63,125 nucleotides of DNA from Planctomycetota bacterium (GTDB taxonomy: Bacteria; Planctomycetota; UBA1135): positions 1 through 63,125 of the forward strand of contig JAPKBM010000009.1 of NCBI GenBank assembly GCA_026421205.1. Reading direction: 5' to 3'. Position numbers and translations under genes: made by a program. The notes beneath the pieces were generated by a model. The model saw nothing but the letters and a program-made list of their open reading frames with translations, was not told the origin of the DNA and ran no database searches. Shown piece by piece: positions 34,405 to 42,666 of this stretch. How positions within the stretch are numbered: the stretch's first letter is position 1; each line of letters starts with the position of its first letter.

Positions 34405-36459
34405 TTAACGATGCCAGACCTCGGGGTGCGAAGTCGGTGCCTCACAGGTTTTCCCGTGACACAAGTAAAGCGTGGCTTTTCCATTGAGGGCTGCCCGGGA
34501 GTGAAAAAGTCCAAAGTCCGAATCAGGCTTCCCCTTTGGAGAAAAAACGGGGAGAAGGAAAGGAGTTCCTGGTTTTGCGAAAGCTTCGCGCCAGGCGTCC
34601 GCGCCTTCTTCGCCGATGACCACGGCAACTCCCGGCTCCTGAACCATCCAGGCCATGGGGCGGAGGGTGGAGGTGAAGCTACGGGGATTGTTCCGGGCCA
34701 TTTGAAGAATAGCGGAAAAGCCATTCATCGCTTCCTCCTTCCAGGAGTCTTTTTGAGTGAAGGCAAAAAGTTTAGAGAATAGTTCCAGGGTTGCTGCATT
34801 GGCCGATGGAATGGCGCCGTCCCAAGGCGACTTTCTTCGTTGAATGACGGTGGCATCTTTGCCGTCGGTATCCCAGAAAATGGCAGTGCCGGAATCTTGG
34901 AAATCACGAAGAATGATCACGCCGATCGCCTCTGCCTCTTTGAGCCATTCCTCCTTGCCGGTCGCTTGAAACAGGGACGCAAAGGCACGGCCTAAGTATG
35001 CATAATCTTCCAATAATGCCGCATGCTGCGCTTTCCCATTTCTCCAGGAACGAAACCATTGTTTATCTTTACGTAAGTTGTAGAGGAGAAATTCGGCGGC
35101 CTGCTCACTTGCTTGAACATAGTCTTTCCGGCCCAGTTGCATTCCAGCTTGAGCGAGGGCGTCAATAGCCAATCCGTTCCATGCAGTGAGGATTTTGTCA
35201 TCTGTTGCAGGCGGAACCCGTTTGCTTCTTGCGTTATAGAGCTTCTGGCGCATTTGGATGGCGTCAGTAGTGAAAAGATTTCCTGCACGAGTTAACGCGG
35301 ATGTCCCATGCTCAAAGTTTCCTTTTTCCGTAACGCCAAAAAGAATGGCCGCTTTCTTTCCATCCGCCTTGCCAAGAACTTCCTTAAGTTCTTCTGGGGT
35401 CCAAGCAAAGAACTTGCCTTCTTCGCCTTCCGAGTCGGCGTCGGTAGAACTAAAGAATGCGCCGCCTAAATCCCGCATTTCTCTCAAGAGATAATCGGAG
35501 GTTTCTTCGACAACATGGCGAAAGAAATCGTCATTGGTTTGCCGCCATGCTTCAAGGTAGGTTGGAAGTAGTGTCCCTTGGTCATAGAGCATTTTTTCAA
35601 AGTGCGGAATCAACCATTGTGCGTCGACGCTATAGCGTGCAAATCCTCCCCCGATTTGGTCATACATACCGCCCGATGCCATTTTCCGTAATGTATGGAG
35701 TGCCATGTCCCGGGCTTTTTTTGCAGCGCCGACGTCCGCCCGCTCCGCCATGGCGAAGAGCCAGCGAAGATCTTCTGCATGGGGGAATTTTGGCGCACCC
35801 CCAAAGCCGCCCCAAGTAGCGTCAAAAGTTTGAGAAAAAGCGTTGAGCCAGCTGGCTTCTAATTCCTTCCATTGCTCCTTAGGTGGCAAATGGACTTCGG
35901 GGGCCGGAGGAAAAGAGAGAATGAGGGATTGTGAGAGTCCATCGGCGCTAGCCAAGATTTCATCTTCCCGATTCAGCCATGCATCGGTGATTCCTTGAAG
36001 GAGGTCGATGAACCCCGGTTTGCCCCATTTTGCAGTGGGGGGGAAATAGGTTCCTCCGTAGAACGGCTTGAGTTCAGGCGTGAGGAAAACGGACATCGGC
36101 CACCCGCCGCTTCCGGTCATCTTTTGCACGGCGGCCATATAAAGATCGTCGAGGTCGGGCCGCTCTTCACGGTCTACTTTGATTGAAATGAAGGAAGTAT
36201 TCAGGATTTCAGCAATATCTTCATTCTCAAAGCTCTCTCTCTCCATGACATGGCACCAGTGGCAGGCCGAGTAGCCAATGCTCAGAAAAATCGGCAGATT
36301 CTCTTTTTTTGCTCGCTCAAGGGCTTCCTTACCCCAGGGATACCAGTCCACAGGATTGTGTGCATGTTGGAGTAAGTAGGGGCTAGTCTCATTCGCGAGG
36401 TGGTTGGTGTGCGTCACTGCGTCTGTTTGGAGGAGGGGGAAGAGTAAAAAGGTAAGCAT
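34405..36459 (-). CDS. DUF255 thioredoxin-fold protein (YyaL-type)
   Basis: A 684-residue protein of the YyaL/spermatogenesis-associated 20 family. An N-terminal hydrophobic stretch ([13 protein letters not shown]) may be a signal peptide. The thioredoxin-like domain covers about 15-180 with [18 protein letters not shown] and the active-site CHWC in [14 protein letters not shown]. An (alpha/alpha)6 glycosidase-like domain follows, about 190-600 ([19 protein letters not shown]). The ATG at 36459 (MLTFLLFPL) is chosen; an open frame upstream is not used. It precedes bioB by 9 bp. The function of the family is not settled; redox or sugar-processing roles are suggested by its domains. Confidence 0.9.
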   Translation of the reverse strand: MLTFLLFPLLQTDAVTHTNHLANETSPYLLQHAHNPVDWYPWGKEALERAKKENLPIFLSIGYSACHWCHVMERESFENEDIAEILNTSFISIKVDREERPDLDDLYMAAVQKMTGSGGWPMSVFLTPELKPFYGGTYFPPTAKWGKPGFIDLLQGITDAWLNREDEILASADGLSQSLILSFPPAPEVHLPPKEQWKELEASWLNAFSQTFDATWGGFGGAPKFPHAEDLRWLFAMAERADVGAAKKARDMALHTLRKMASGGMYDQIGGGFARYSVDAQWLIPHFEKMLYDQGTLLPTYLEAWRQTNDDFFRHVVEETSDYLLREMRDLGGAFFSSTDADSEGEEGKFFAWTPEELKEVLGKADGKKAAILFGVTEKGNFEHGTSALTRAGNLFTTDAIQMRQKLYNARSKRVPPATDDKILTAWNGLAIDALAQAGMQLGRKDYVQASEQAAEFLLYNLRKDKQWFRSWRNGKAQHAALLEDYAYLGRAFASLFQATGKEEWLKEAEAIGVIILRDFQDSGTAIFWDTDGKDATVIQRRKSPWDGAIPSANAATLELFSKLFAFTQKDSWKEEAMNGFSAILQMARNNPRSFTSTLRPMAWMVQEPGVAVVIGEEGADAWREAFAKPGTPFLLPVFSPKGKPDSDFGLFHSRAALNGKATLYLCHGKTCEAPTSHPEVWHR

Positions 36460-36496
36460 TGAGCAGTTTTCGGAGAACTTGGAAGGAAGATAGGGT

Positions 36497-36525
36497 TTGG
36501 GGGTAGACGCACCCTCCGATATAGG
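36497..36525 (+). promoter_or_regulatory. Possible promoter of the nuclease gene
   Basis: TTGGGG and TATAGG are separated by exactly 17 bp. The -10 box ends 16 nt before the ATG at 36542, implying a leader of roughly 10 nt. An in-frame ATG at 36497 overlaps this -35, which supports the later start. Confidence 0.4.
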
Positions 36526-36541
36526 GCACAATACCCTCGAT

Positions 36542-38320
36542 ATGGGCATCTTTCACTCCCTTAAGGGAGTGCTGAGCAGCGATAATTCCGCGCCACACTC
36601 CCCAGAAAACGCCCGAAACTCCGGCAGCCTAGCTGACGAAATTCGGGACCTCACAAAAGAAATCCAACTCCTCCGAGAATCTCTCGGTGGGGAGAAATTG
36701 GATGCTGCCTTGTCGTCGAATCGTGGACGAAGGGGTGGTGGTCGCGGCCGAGGCCGAGGCCCAGAACGAGAACGAGAACGACCAAGGGAGGAAAGCCCGC
36801 AGGCTCCCGGTTCGTTTTCGAATCGCGGTCAGCGCCGAGGTCTTCCAAAGACGCCCCCCGACGACGCCCCCGTAGGCTTGTTGGTGGACTATCTCAAGAC
36901 ACGTGACGTCTTGGTCTTTGAGGGTCAAGATGAGCTTGCTCGGAATGAGGCCTTCGATCACCTCGCACGGCATATCGGCCAGCACTTCACCCACCTTGCT
37001 CCGTTTTATGAGCGCATGAAGCGTTGCGTGGCTTCCGGCCGGGGCCAACGCATTGACATGGACCGTTACAGTGAAAAGGAACGCTCCGCCGCCGTGCAGT
37101 TAGGAACTTTGTTGCACCGCCACGGCATGCTCAAGGATTTCTATTACCATCGTTCGCCGAGGAAACAGTTGCGTGTCATTCCTACTAAAGATGGGGAGAT
37201 CGCACAGTTTTTGACGGGAGGTTGGTTGGAAATCTACGCTGTTTGGCTTTTGAATCGCCGTCTAAAAGCACGCATGAGTGCTGCCAAATACCAAGTTCTC
37301 CAAAATGTCAAAGGCACCTTGCCGGACGGCCGAGAATTTGAAGCGGACCTGATGGCCTTCATTGACGGCCAGTTTTTCTGGGTTGAGTGTAAAACGGGCC
37401 AGTGGCAGGATTATTCCGCACGCTTCCGCGGCCTTGTCAAAACCTTTGGTTGTGACCGCACCAGTGCAGGGTTGCTCTTGTTGCGCGCTCCCGACGCGAA
37501 TACACGAGGTCGGGCGACGGACCTGTTGGAGATGACACTTCTGGCATTGCCGGATTTGGAAACCTACTTTGACGATTTCCTTAAAATTCCAGAAGCAGAA
37601 CGCATTTCTTCTGCCATTACAGAAGAGACACTTGCGGTTGGAGCCGTGCCTCCTATTTCTGAGGAAGAAATTCCGTTAGAAAATGCAGAGCCGGCGAAGA
37701 AGTTGGGTCGGGTTGACCTCTCGGGAGATGGAAAAGGAGACATGCCTCGCCGACGTCGCCGTCGACGCCGTGGATCGGGCAGTTCTTCTTCCTCCGGAAC
37801 TCTCGAAGAGGCCTTACCAATTTCTTCGGAAGAAACTAAATCCAAGCCGGAGTCTAGAAAGGAAGAAGGGGAAAAGCCAGCTCGCCGTCGGCAGTCTCGC
37901 TCTCGCTCTCGTCCTTCTGGGGAAGAGAAGCTGGAGTCTGCGAAGCCCAAAGCGAAAGTTGAGGCGAAGGTGGAAGAAAAAGTGGAGCCGAAGCTGACCA
38001 AGTCTGCGAAAGGGGTCACGATTGCTCCTGACTTAGCGGCCATGATGGCAAGTGGTTTAAAGCCTGCAGCGCCCAAGAAGGCATCGGCACCAAAAAAGAA
38101 GGTTGAAAAAAAGGTGGAGCCGAAGCCGACGAAGGCTGCGAAAGGGGTCACGATTGCTCCTGACTTAGCGGCCATGATGGCGAGTGGTTCAAAGCCTGCA
38201 GCACCCAAGAAGGCGTCGGCGCCAAAAAAGAAGATTGAACCAAAAAAGAAGGCCGCACTAAAGAAGGCGCCAGGGCCTAAAAAAGCTCCCGAGTCAGTTC
38301 CAGCCAGCGAAGAAGAGTAA
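36542..38320 (+). CDS. Card1/DUF1887-like PD-(D/E)xK nuclease with RGG- and SR-rich disordered regions
   Basis: A 592-residue protein, cytosolic. Residues 1-55 are helical and charged. Residues about 59-80 form an RGG-type tract ([13 protein letters not shown]). The central globular part (about 110-345) contains [10 protein letters not shown] with E230, EADLMAF with D269, and FWVECKTG with E282 and K284. This order matches the PD-(D/E)xK core of DUF1887/Card1-type endonucleases, but the usual N-terminal CARF domain is absent. The rest is disordered: an Arg run followed by Gly/Ser, an SR tract ([11 protein letters not shown]), and two copies of a 44-residue Lys/Ala unit. RGG, SR and Lys-rich tracts usually contact RNA. 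An RNA-acting nuclease is the best guess; function is unproven. Confidence 0.8.
   Translation: MGIFHSLKGVLSSDNSAPHSPENARNSGSLADEIRDLTKEIQLLRESLGGEKLDAALSSNRGRRGGGRGRGRGPERERERPREESPQAPGSFSNRGQRRGLPKTPPDDAPVGLLVDYLKTRDVLVFEGQDELARNEAFDHLARHIGQHFTHLAPFYERMKRCVASGRGQRIDMDRYSEKERSAAVQLGTLLHRHGMLKDFYYHRSPRKQLRVIPTKDGEIAQFLTGGWLEIYAVWLLNRRLKARMSAAKYQVLQNVKGTLPDGREFEADLMAFIDGQFFWVECKTGQWQDYSARFRGLVKTFGCDRTSAGLLLLRAPDANTRGRATDLLEMTLLALPDLETYFDDFLKIPEAERISSAITEETLAVGAVPPISEEEIPLENAEPAKKLGRVDLSGDGKGDMPRRRRRRRRGSGSSSSSGTLEEALPISSEETKSKPESRKEEGEKPARRRQSRSRSRPSGEEKLESAKPKAKVEAKVEEKVEPKLTKSAKGVTIAPDLAAMMASGLKPAAPKKASAPKKKVEKKVEPKPTKAAKGVTIAPDLAAMMASGSKPAAPKKASAPKKKIEPKKKAALKKAPGPKKAPESVPASEEE
37967..38230 (+). 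repeat. Two tandem 132-bp repeats inside the nuclease gene
   Basis: Copies at 37967-38098 and 38099-38230, nearly identical in DNA, each encoding a 44-residue unit with [16 protein letters not shown] followed by [15 protein letters not shown] decayed third start follows at 38231. The hydrophobic [12 protein letters not shown] could be a short interaction peptide presented on Lys/Ala/Pro linkers. The high DNA identity indicates recent duplication. Confidence 0.9.
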
Positions 38321-38337
38321 GTCTTCTCATAAAAAAA

Positions 38338-38367
38338 GAGCGGACCTTGATGGTCCGCTCTTTTTTT
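38338..38367 (+). terminator. Bidirectional intrinsic terminator
   Basis: A 9-bp stem (GAGCGGACC / GGTCCGCTC) with a 5-nt loop is followed by seven T residues on the plus strand and preceded by seven A residues, so it can stop both the nuclease transcript (plus) and the ribF/tRNA-Phe transcript (minus). Confidence 0.95.
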
Positions 38368-38374
38368 AGGGGTG

Positions 38375-38450
38375 TGGTGGGCAGAAGCGGAATTGAACCG
38401 CTGACACAAGGATTTTCAGTCCTTTGCTCTACCAACTGAGCTATCCGCCC
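38375..38450 (-). tRNA. tRNA-Phe (anticodon GAA)
   Basis: A 76-nt cloverleaf with encoded CCA. The acceptor stem GGGCGGA pairs with TCTGCCC (one G-U), discriminator A, then CCA. The D arm is GCTCAGTTGGTAGAGC, the anticodon loop CTGAAAA gives GAA, and the T arm is AGCGG-TTCAATT-CCGCT. The 5' half overlaps the last codons and stop codon of ribF on the same strand: the ribF stop is made of U33, G34 and A35 of this tRNA. Confidence 0.98.
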
Positions 38451-39450
38451 AACACGGGGCGAAAGAATAACAGTTCGGTAGCTCGATAGGCAGGATTTCC
38501 CCTGGGATGGCCCAATATTTCGAGGCGTCAGTGCAGATTTTTCGAGTTCGTTGAATGTCGACCTGGATTTGCTGACTCAAGGCTTTGGCATCTGGAAAGG
38601 TTTGCTCTCCTCGGATGGACTGAAGGAAAAACACCTCCACAACTTCTCCGTAGATATCTTCTTCAAAATCAAGAAAGTGGGCCTCGATAAGAATGTCGTC
38701 ACCCTCAAAAGTCGGGCGATTCCCAATATTCACCGTGGCTGCATGGAGCTTTCCCTGGCGCCAAACAAAGGCTGCGTAAACACCCTTAGGTGGGCGTAAT
38801 TCATGGTGAGGATTAATGTTAGCCGTTGGAAAGCCTATTTTTCTCCCGCGTTTGTCCCCGTGAACGACAGAGCCTAGAACGCTGGCTGGTCGGCCAAGGA
38901 TTTTGCTGGCTTGGATGAGGTCACCCAGTTGAACGGCTTCACGAACGGCAGTACTGGATGCTGGGCGATGTTCGACCTGAAGCGGGGGGACTTCGGTAAT
39001 CCGAAATCCTTTTTCCCGAGCCAAGCTTTGGAGAGATTCTGGTGTGCCCCCGCGATCTTTCCCAAATTTTGAGTCAAAGCCGAATACCAATTCTTTCAAG
39101 TGAAGTCGGTCCAAGAGCAGAGTTTGAATAAAGTTTTCTGCCGTGAGTTCTTTGAGTTGAAGCGTAAAGTCCAAAACAAGAGCTAATTGAATGCCAGCTC
39201 GCTCAAAAAGCACAAGGCGGTGCTCAAGGCTGGTGATTGTGGGAGGGGCATGACCTAGGAGCGTCGATTTCGGGTGGCCTGCAAAAGTCACCATCACCGA
39301 AGTTAACTGACAGGCCTGGGCGCGGGAAACGACTTCGGTGAGTACATGGAAATGCCCAAGATGGACACCGTCAAAAACGCCAATGGTGGCGACACAACCT
39401 TGCGAAGGCACCCCCGCCTGCAGATCTTCAATTCCGTGCAGAATTTTCAA
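38416..39450 (-). CDS. ribF: Bifunctional riboflavin kinase / FMN adenylyltransferase
   Basis: Makes FMN and then FAD. The N-terminal adenylyltransferase domain shows VATIGVFDGVHLGHFHVL and FGFDSKFGKDRGG. The C-terminal kinase domain shows ILGRPASVLGSVVHGDKRGRKIGFPTANI, KGVYAAFV and NIGNRPTFEGD. The start is TTG at 39450, 23 bp inside the def gene; no nearer ATG fits the fold. At 344 residues it is about 30 residues longer than usual: after the kinase domain the frame continues through PNCYSFAPCWADSSVGRAKD and stops at TGA inside tRNA-Phe. There is no earlier stop in frame, so the overlap is real unless the protein normally ends elsewhere by processing. Confidence 0.95.
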   Translation of the reverse strand: MKILHGIEDLQAGVPSQGCVATIGVFDGVHLGHFHVLTEVVSRAQACQLTSVMVTFAGHPKSTLLGHAPPTITSLEHRLVLFERAGIQLALVLDFTLQLKELTAENFIQTLLLDRLHLKELVFGFDSKFGKDRGGTPESLQSLAREKGFRITEVPPLQVEHRPASSTAVREAVQLGDLIQASKILGRPASVLGSVVHGDKRGRKIGFPTANINPHHELRPPKGVYAAFVWRQGKLHAATVNIGNRPTFEGDDILIEAHFLDFEEDIYGEVVEVFFLQSIRGEQTFPDAKALSQQIQVDIQRTRKICTDASKYWAIPGEILPIELPNCYSFAPCWADSSVGRAKD

Positions 39451-39961
39451 GGCTTTCCCGGTATTCTAATTCGAGGTCTTTCAGCAAAGGGCGAGCACAG
39501 ATTTTGTCCGCTTCACGAAAGCGATCAACGAACAAAATTCCCTCAAGATGGTCCACTTCATGCTGAAAAATGCGGGCTTCCCAGTCCTGAAATTCTAACT
39601 CGAAGGAGTCCCCGTGAAGGTCCTGTGCCTGTACCACAATGCCGAGGAAACGAGAAACCGACCCGCGGATATCTGGAAAACTCAGGCACCCTTCCTCTCC
39701 GTATTCTTTTTCTTCTGTTTTGCGGAGCACTTTAGGATTACAGAGGATGACCTCTTGCTCCGGACATTCTGAATCTCCACTGGGGTTGAAGACTAACAAT
39801 TTTCGGTTGATACCAACTTGGGGGGCGGCCAGGCCCACTCCCTCGGTTTCGTACATCAAATCGAACATGGCCCGGGTGACGTCGGCGAGCTCCGAGTCAA
39901 AGTGATCTACAGGCGCATTTTTGGTGCGGAGGCGCGGATCAGGATAGAGGATGATGTTCAT
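39428..39961 (-). CDS. def: Peptide deformylase
   Basis: Iron/zinc enzyme removing the N-formyl group from nascent proteins. All three motifs are visible in the 177 residues: GVGLAAPQVGI, EEGCLSFPDI (metal-binding Cys) and QHEVDHLEGILF (two metal His and catalytic Glu). The N-terminal ILYPDPRLRTKNAPV is typical. The ATG at 39961 has AAGGAGAA 6 nt upstream, one of the better ribosome binding sites here. Its 3' end overlaps ribF by 23 bp, so def and ribF are likely cotranscribed with tRNA-Phe. It is divergent from a TPR gene. Confidence 0.97.
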   Translation of the reverse strand: MNIILYPDPRLRTKNAPVDHFDSELADVTRAMFDLMYETEGVGLAAPQVGINRKLLVFNPSGDSECPEQEVILCNPKVLRKTEEKEYGEEGCLSFPDIRGSVSRFLGIVVQAQDLHGDSFELEFQDWEARIFQHEVDHLEGILFVDRFREADKICARPLLKDLELEYRESLENSARN

Positions 39962-39967
39962 GGCAGG

Positions 39968-39975
39968 TTCTCCTT
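39968..39975 (-). promoter_or_regulatory. Ribosome binding site of def
   Basis: AAGGAGAA, 6 nt before the def ATG at 39961, supporting that start. Confidence 0.6.
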
Positions 39976-40002
39976 AGAATAGCGGGTCTTCAATCAACAC
40001 GC

Positions 40003-40635
40003 ATGGACCTCAAAAAACACCTCACTCGTGCCGAGCAAGCCCTTCAACGGGGGCAAGCGGATTTTGCTATTGAACTCTGTGATCAAGTCATGGACTTTGC
40101 TCCAGGAGATGCCGGTGCTGCGGGGCTGTTGGCTCGAGCATTATTGGAGGAGGGGGCCAAGCCGACCTTATTAGGGAAGCTCAGCGCCGGGTCCTCAGGG
40201 TTAGCGGCTCGTTTCAGCCGTGCAACGAAGAATCCCGATGCCGAAGCCCGCAAAATGAGGTCGGCTTTTATCAATAACTCTAGGAAATTAGAGCTGGGCT
40301 ACCAATGGGCTGATGCCCTGGAGCGGGCGGGTTATGCCGGCGCAGCATTGGAGGCCTTTGGTGCTTTGGCTGCTCAAGATGGGGAGTCGGCCAAGCGGGC
40401 CAGTGCTTTGGCGGCCGCTCAGGGTGAGATTGATCGAGCCTTGGTGTACCTCCAAGAGGCTTTGGACAGGAATCCTAGGGATACCGAAGCTATCCGGGCA
40501 CGGAAGAATCTCGCCGCGGAGCAAGCCTTGCAGACAAAACGCTATGACCAAGCAGGGTCCGCGCAAGATATCGCTTATGACCCTGAGGCATTCCTCCGCG
40601 CCGCACGGGGCGAAGAGAAGCCAGAATCCGAGTAA
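40003..40635 (+). CDS. TPR-like helical repeat protein
   Basis: A 210-residue soluble protein with TPR-like helix pairs: AEQALQRGQADFAIELCDQVM near the start, YQWADALERAGYAGAALEAFGAL in the middle, and GEIDRALVYLQEALDRNPRDTEAI later. Between repeats 1 and 2 there is an unassigned segment, rich in Arg and Ala (FSRATKNPDAEARKM). No catalytic motif or signal peptide. It is divergent from def with a 41-bp gap containing a TAGAAT box 22 nt before the ATG. Role unknown; probably an adaptor. Confidence 0.8.
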   Translation: MDLKKHLTRAEQALQRGQADFAIELCDQVMDFAPGDAGAAGLLARALLEEGAKPTLLGKLSAGSSGLAARFSRATKNPDAEARKMRSAFINNSRKLELGYQWADALERAGYAGAALEAFGALAAQDGESAKRASALAAAQGEIDRALVYLQEALDRNPRDTEAIRARKNLAAEQALQTKRYDQAGSAQDIAYDPEAFLRAARGEEKPESE

Positions 40636-40640
40636 GGGCC

Positions 40641-40668
40641 TTGCTGATTTCTCTAGCGAGGGTAGAAT
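40641..40668 (+). promoter_or_regulatory. Probable promoter of rpsT
   Basis: TTGCTG and TAGAAT are separated by 16 bp; both match 4-5 of 6 consensus positions. It lies 33 nt before the rpsT ATG, in the 66-bp gap after the TPR gene, so rpsT is probably a separate transcript closed by its own terminator. Confidence 0.5.
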
Positions 40669-40701
40669 ATTCGGCCCGTTTGAGGGAACCTCGAAATACA
40701 G

Positions 40702-40962
40702 ATGCCAAATACACCGTCCGCCAAAGCCGAACTTATTCGATCCCTCACGCGTCGTGAACGTAATCGTGGCCGGCGCTCTTTGATGCGTACCTGGATTAAG
40801 AAAACGTTAGATTCCATTGAAGCTGGAGACAAGACTGCGGCAATGGAGAGTTTAGTTCGGGCAACTCAGTTCATTGACAAAAATGTGAAATGGAATCAAA
40901 TGCACCCGAATACAGCAGCGCGCAAAAAGTCTAGCTTGACTTTAAAAGTGAACGCGCTTTAA
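40702..40962 (+). CDS. rpsT: 30S ribosomal protein S20
   Basis: Primary 16S rRNA-binding protein of the small subunit. The 86 residues, rich in Lys, Arg and Ala, give the expected helical pattern: SAKAELIRSLTRRERNRGRRSLMRTWIKK-type start, then AMESLVRATQFIDKN, and the C-terminal conserved HPNTAARKKSSLTLKVNAL. It is flanked by a likely promoter and a strong terminator, so it is monocistronic. Confidence 0.97.
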   Translation: MPNTPSAKAELIRSLTRRERNRGRRSLMRTWIKKTLDSIEAGDKTAAMESLVRATQFIDKNVKWNQMHPNTAARKKSSLTLKVNAL

Positions 40963-40979
40963 ATAAACGCATAAAAAAA

Positions 40980-41011
40980 GGGCGGCTCCACTTTGGAGCC
41001 GCCCTTTTTTT
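40980..41011 (+). terminator. Bidirectional intrinsic terminator after rpsT
   Basis: A 10-bp stem (GGGCGGCTCC / GGAGCCGCCC), 5-nt loop, then seven T residues. The seven A residues just upstream let it also terminate the minus-strand prenyltransferase-repeat gene, whose stop is at 41023. Confidence 0.97.
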
Positions 41012-41022
41012 ATGGCCTTCGC

Positions 41023-42591
41023 TTAGCGAGCACCCAAGACGCGTGCATAACGGTAATACACCTCAAGAATAAGGGCACACGTGGCGGTGGAATAAACACG
41101 GCCGCCATCTTCACCCCATGGGCCGTTTGGGTCCCACGAGCCCTTGAAATTGCCCTTTTCCGTGCGCTGATTTCCAAGGAGAGCTTTCTCAATAGCCTTT
41201 TTCCACGACTTCCAGTGCTTGCCGCCCCATTGGTTGAGCGCAAAGGTTCCGTAGTACCAGTAGTACATGTCGTTACTCGACCCATCTTCACTCCAAGTTG
41301 GCAAAGTGTTCACAATTAAGTCCGCCTGTTTTTTAAGGAGGTCATAATCCGCATGTTTTTTCCAGTCATCGACCTCTTCAATGTCAGTCATGAAGATTCG
41401 ACACAACAAGGACACAGCGGTGAGAGCTTCCGACTTTTCGGGAGGGAACTTCTCAATGTACGCCTTGATTCTTGAAGGGCGGCCACCAGGGCCCCCACCA
41501 TCACCAAAGGCATAGCCGGTCCGACCTGTTCCCGAGTCTGTCATGGTGTTGAACCATTCCAAAGCACCGTCATAGTTATCCTTGGACACGGCAATCTTGC
41601 CGTCGGCCGCCGTTTTGAGCGCAAAGACCATCCACCCTGTGATGGAGGTGTCATTGTCCCCGTCGGCGTCTAAGGAATACCGCCATACTTCATAAGGGTT
41701 TCTTGCGTTCACGATGACCTTGACCGCACGGCGTATGTTCTTGGCAAGCAAAGGGGAGCGATTGGCAAAGTAGTACGCCTCACCCATGGCCATGGTGGCA
41801 ATGGAGTGGTTGTACAGAGTTGGGTTGCCGACCTCTTCGCCGAACAAGCCTTCATCATCTTGATTACGCTTTAGCCAGTTAATGCCACGCTTTACCTGGC
41901 TGGAAAATTGCCCTTTACTCATGGTGTGTCCATTGCCCTGGAAAGCGAGCAAAGCTAAGCCCGTAACACCGACGTCATTGACGGGGTTGCCAGGGCCGTC
42001 GGAAGTCGCACCTTCGTGCTTGTCTTCAAACATGAACTCATCACAGTCCCAGAAACCATCTTGGCTTTGGTGATCCCGAAGCCATTTCAAGGCATCCAAT
42101 ACGGCTGCTTCCGTAGCGTTTCCGCCTCTGCCACCGCCACGACCGCCACGACCTCCGTACTTCCCGCCGGCTCCACCACCTAGACCCACATCATTGTTCC
42201 AGGAGTCTGAGTCGAAAGCGGCGTCAGAGTTGAAGTCGGGATCACCCATTTCTTCAAGGGATTCTTGCTCAACCGTTTCTTCTAGTACGGATTCTTGAAT
42301 GACGGGTTCTTCAATCACCTCTTCGATGATTTCTTCCGGCGGCTCTTCTTCCTCTTCAATTTCAGGAGGCGGAGGCGCGGCCACCATTTCAAGGACCGGT
42401 GCTGTGGACTCTGCATTCGTGAGCAATATCCAGGCCGAAACGATGAAGAAGATCATGCCGTGAAGGACCATGGACCCAATCAGGTAAGGAGCCTTCTTGA
42501 TTTGCTCCGCGAGGACATCGTTAAAGGAAGCCTCGTGCTCCCAGGGGCGATGTTGGTCGTATTCAGTGTGGTAAAGAGGTTCGTTTGACAT
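41023..42591 (-). CDS. Prenyltransferase/squalene-oxidase-repeat protein with TonB-like N-terminus
   Basis: A 522-residue membrane-anchored protein. One TM helix near residues 36-58 (LIGSMVLHGMIFFIVSAWILL) is followed by a Pro/Glu-rich stalk (PPPPEIEEEEEPPEE, about 70-110) and a Gly/Arg-rich linker (GGKYGGRGGRGGGRGG). An alpha/alpha-toroid of prenyltransferase/squalene-oxidase repeats covers about 160-520, with units such as ALKWLRDHQSQDGFWDCDE and VSLLCRIFMTD. The N-terminus resembles TonB or energy-transducing proteins, though the stalk is acidic rather than Lys/Pro. The toroid may bind a lipid or peptide; no squalene-cyclase active site is evident. Such proteins are common in planctomycetes. 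The next gene, a PpiC-type isomerase, lies 75 bp upstream on the same strand. Confidence 0.85.
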   Translation of the reverse strand: MSNEPLYHTEYDQHRPWEHEASFNDVLAEQIKKAPYLIGSMVLHGMIFFIVSAWILLTNAESTAPVLEMVAAPPPPEIEEEEEPPEEIIEEVIEEPVIQESVLEETVEQESLEEMGDPDFNSDAAFDSDSWNNDVGLGGGAGGKYGGRGGRGGGRGGNATEAAVLDALKWLRDHQSQDGFWDCDEFMFEDKHEGATSDGPGNPVNDVGVTGLALLAFQGNGHTMSKGQFSSQVKRGINWLKRNQDDEGLFGEEVGNPTLYNHSIATMAMGEAYYFANRSPLLAKNIRRAVKVIVNARNPYEVWRYSLDADGDNDTSITGWMVFALKTAADGKIAVSKDNYDGALEWFNTMTDSGTGRTGYAFGDGGGPGGRPSRIKAYIEKFPPEKSEALTAVSLLCRIFMTDIEEVDDWKKHADYDLLKKQADLIVNTLPTWSEDGSSNDMYYWYYGTFALNQWGGKHWKSWKKAIEKALLGNQRTEKGNFKGSWDPNGPWGEDGGRVYSTATCALILEVYYRYARVLGAR

Positions 42592-42666
42592 GGTGAATTC
42601 ACCGATTTGCGGTGATAACCAAAAGAACGCACCCGGCAGGGCGGTGGTTCAAATGGACTGAGGATT

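Noticed and set aside
37564-38409. 281-codon frame opposite the nuclease C-terminus
   Set aside because: Phe/Ala/Ser-rich mirror of the Lys/Ala repeats; repeats alone keep the frame open.
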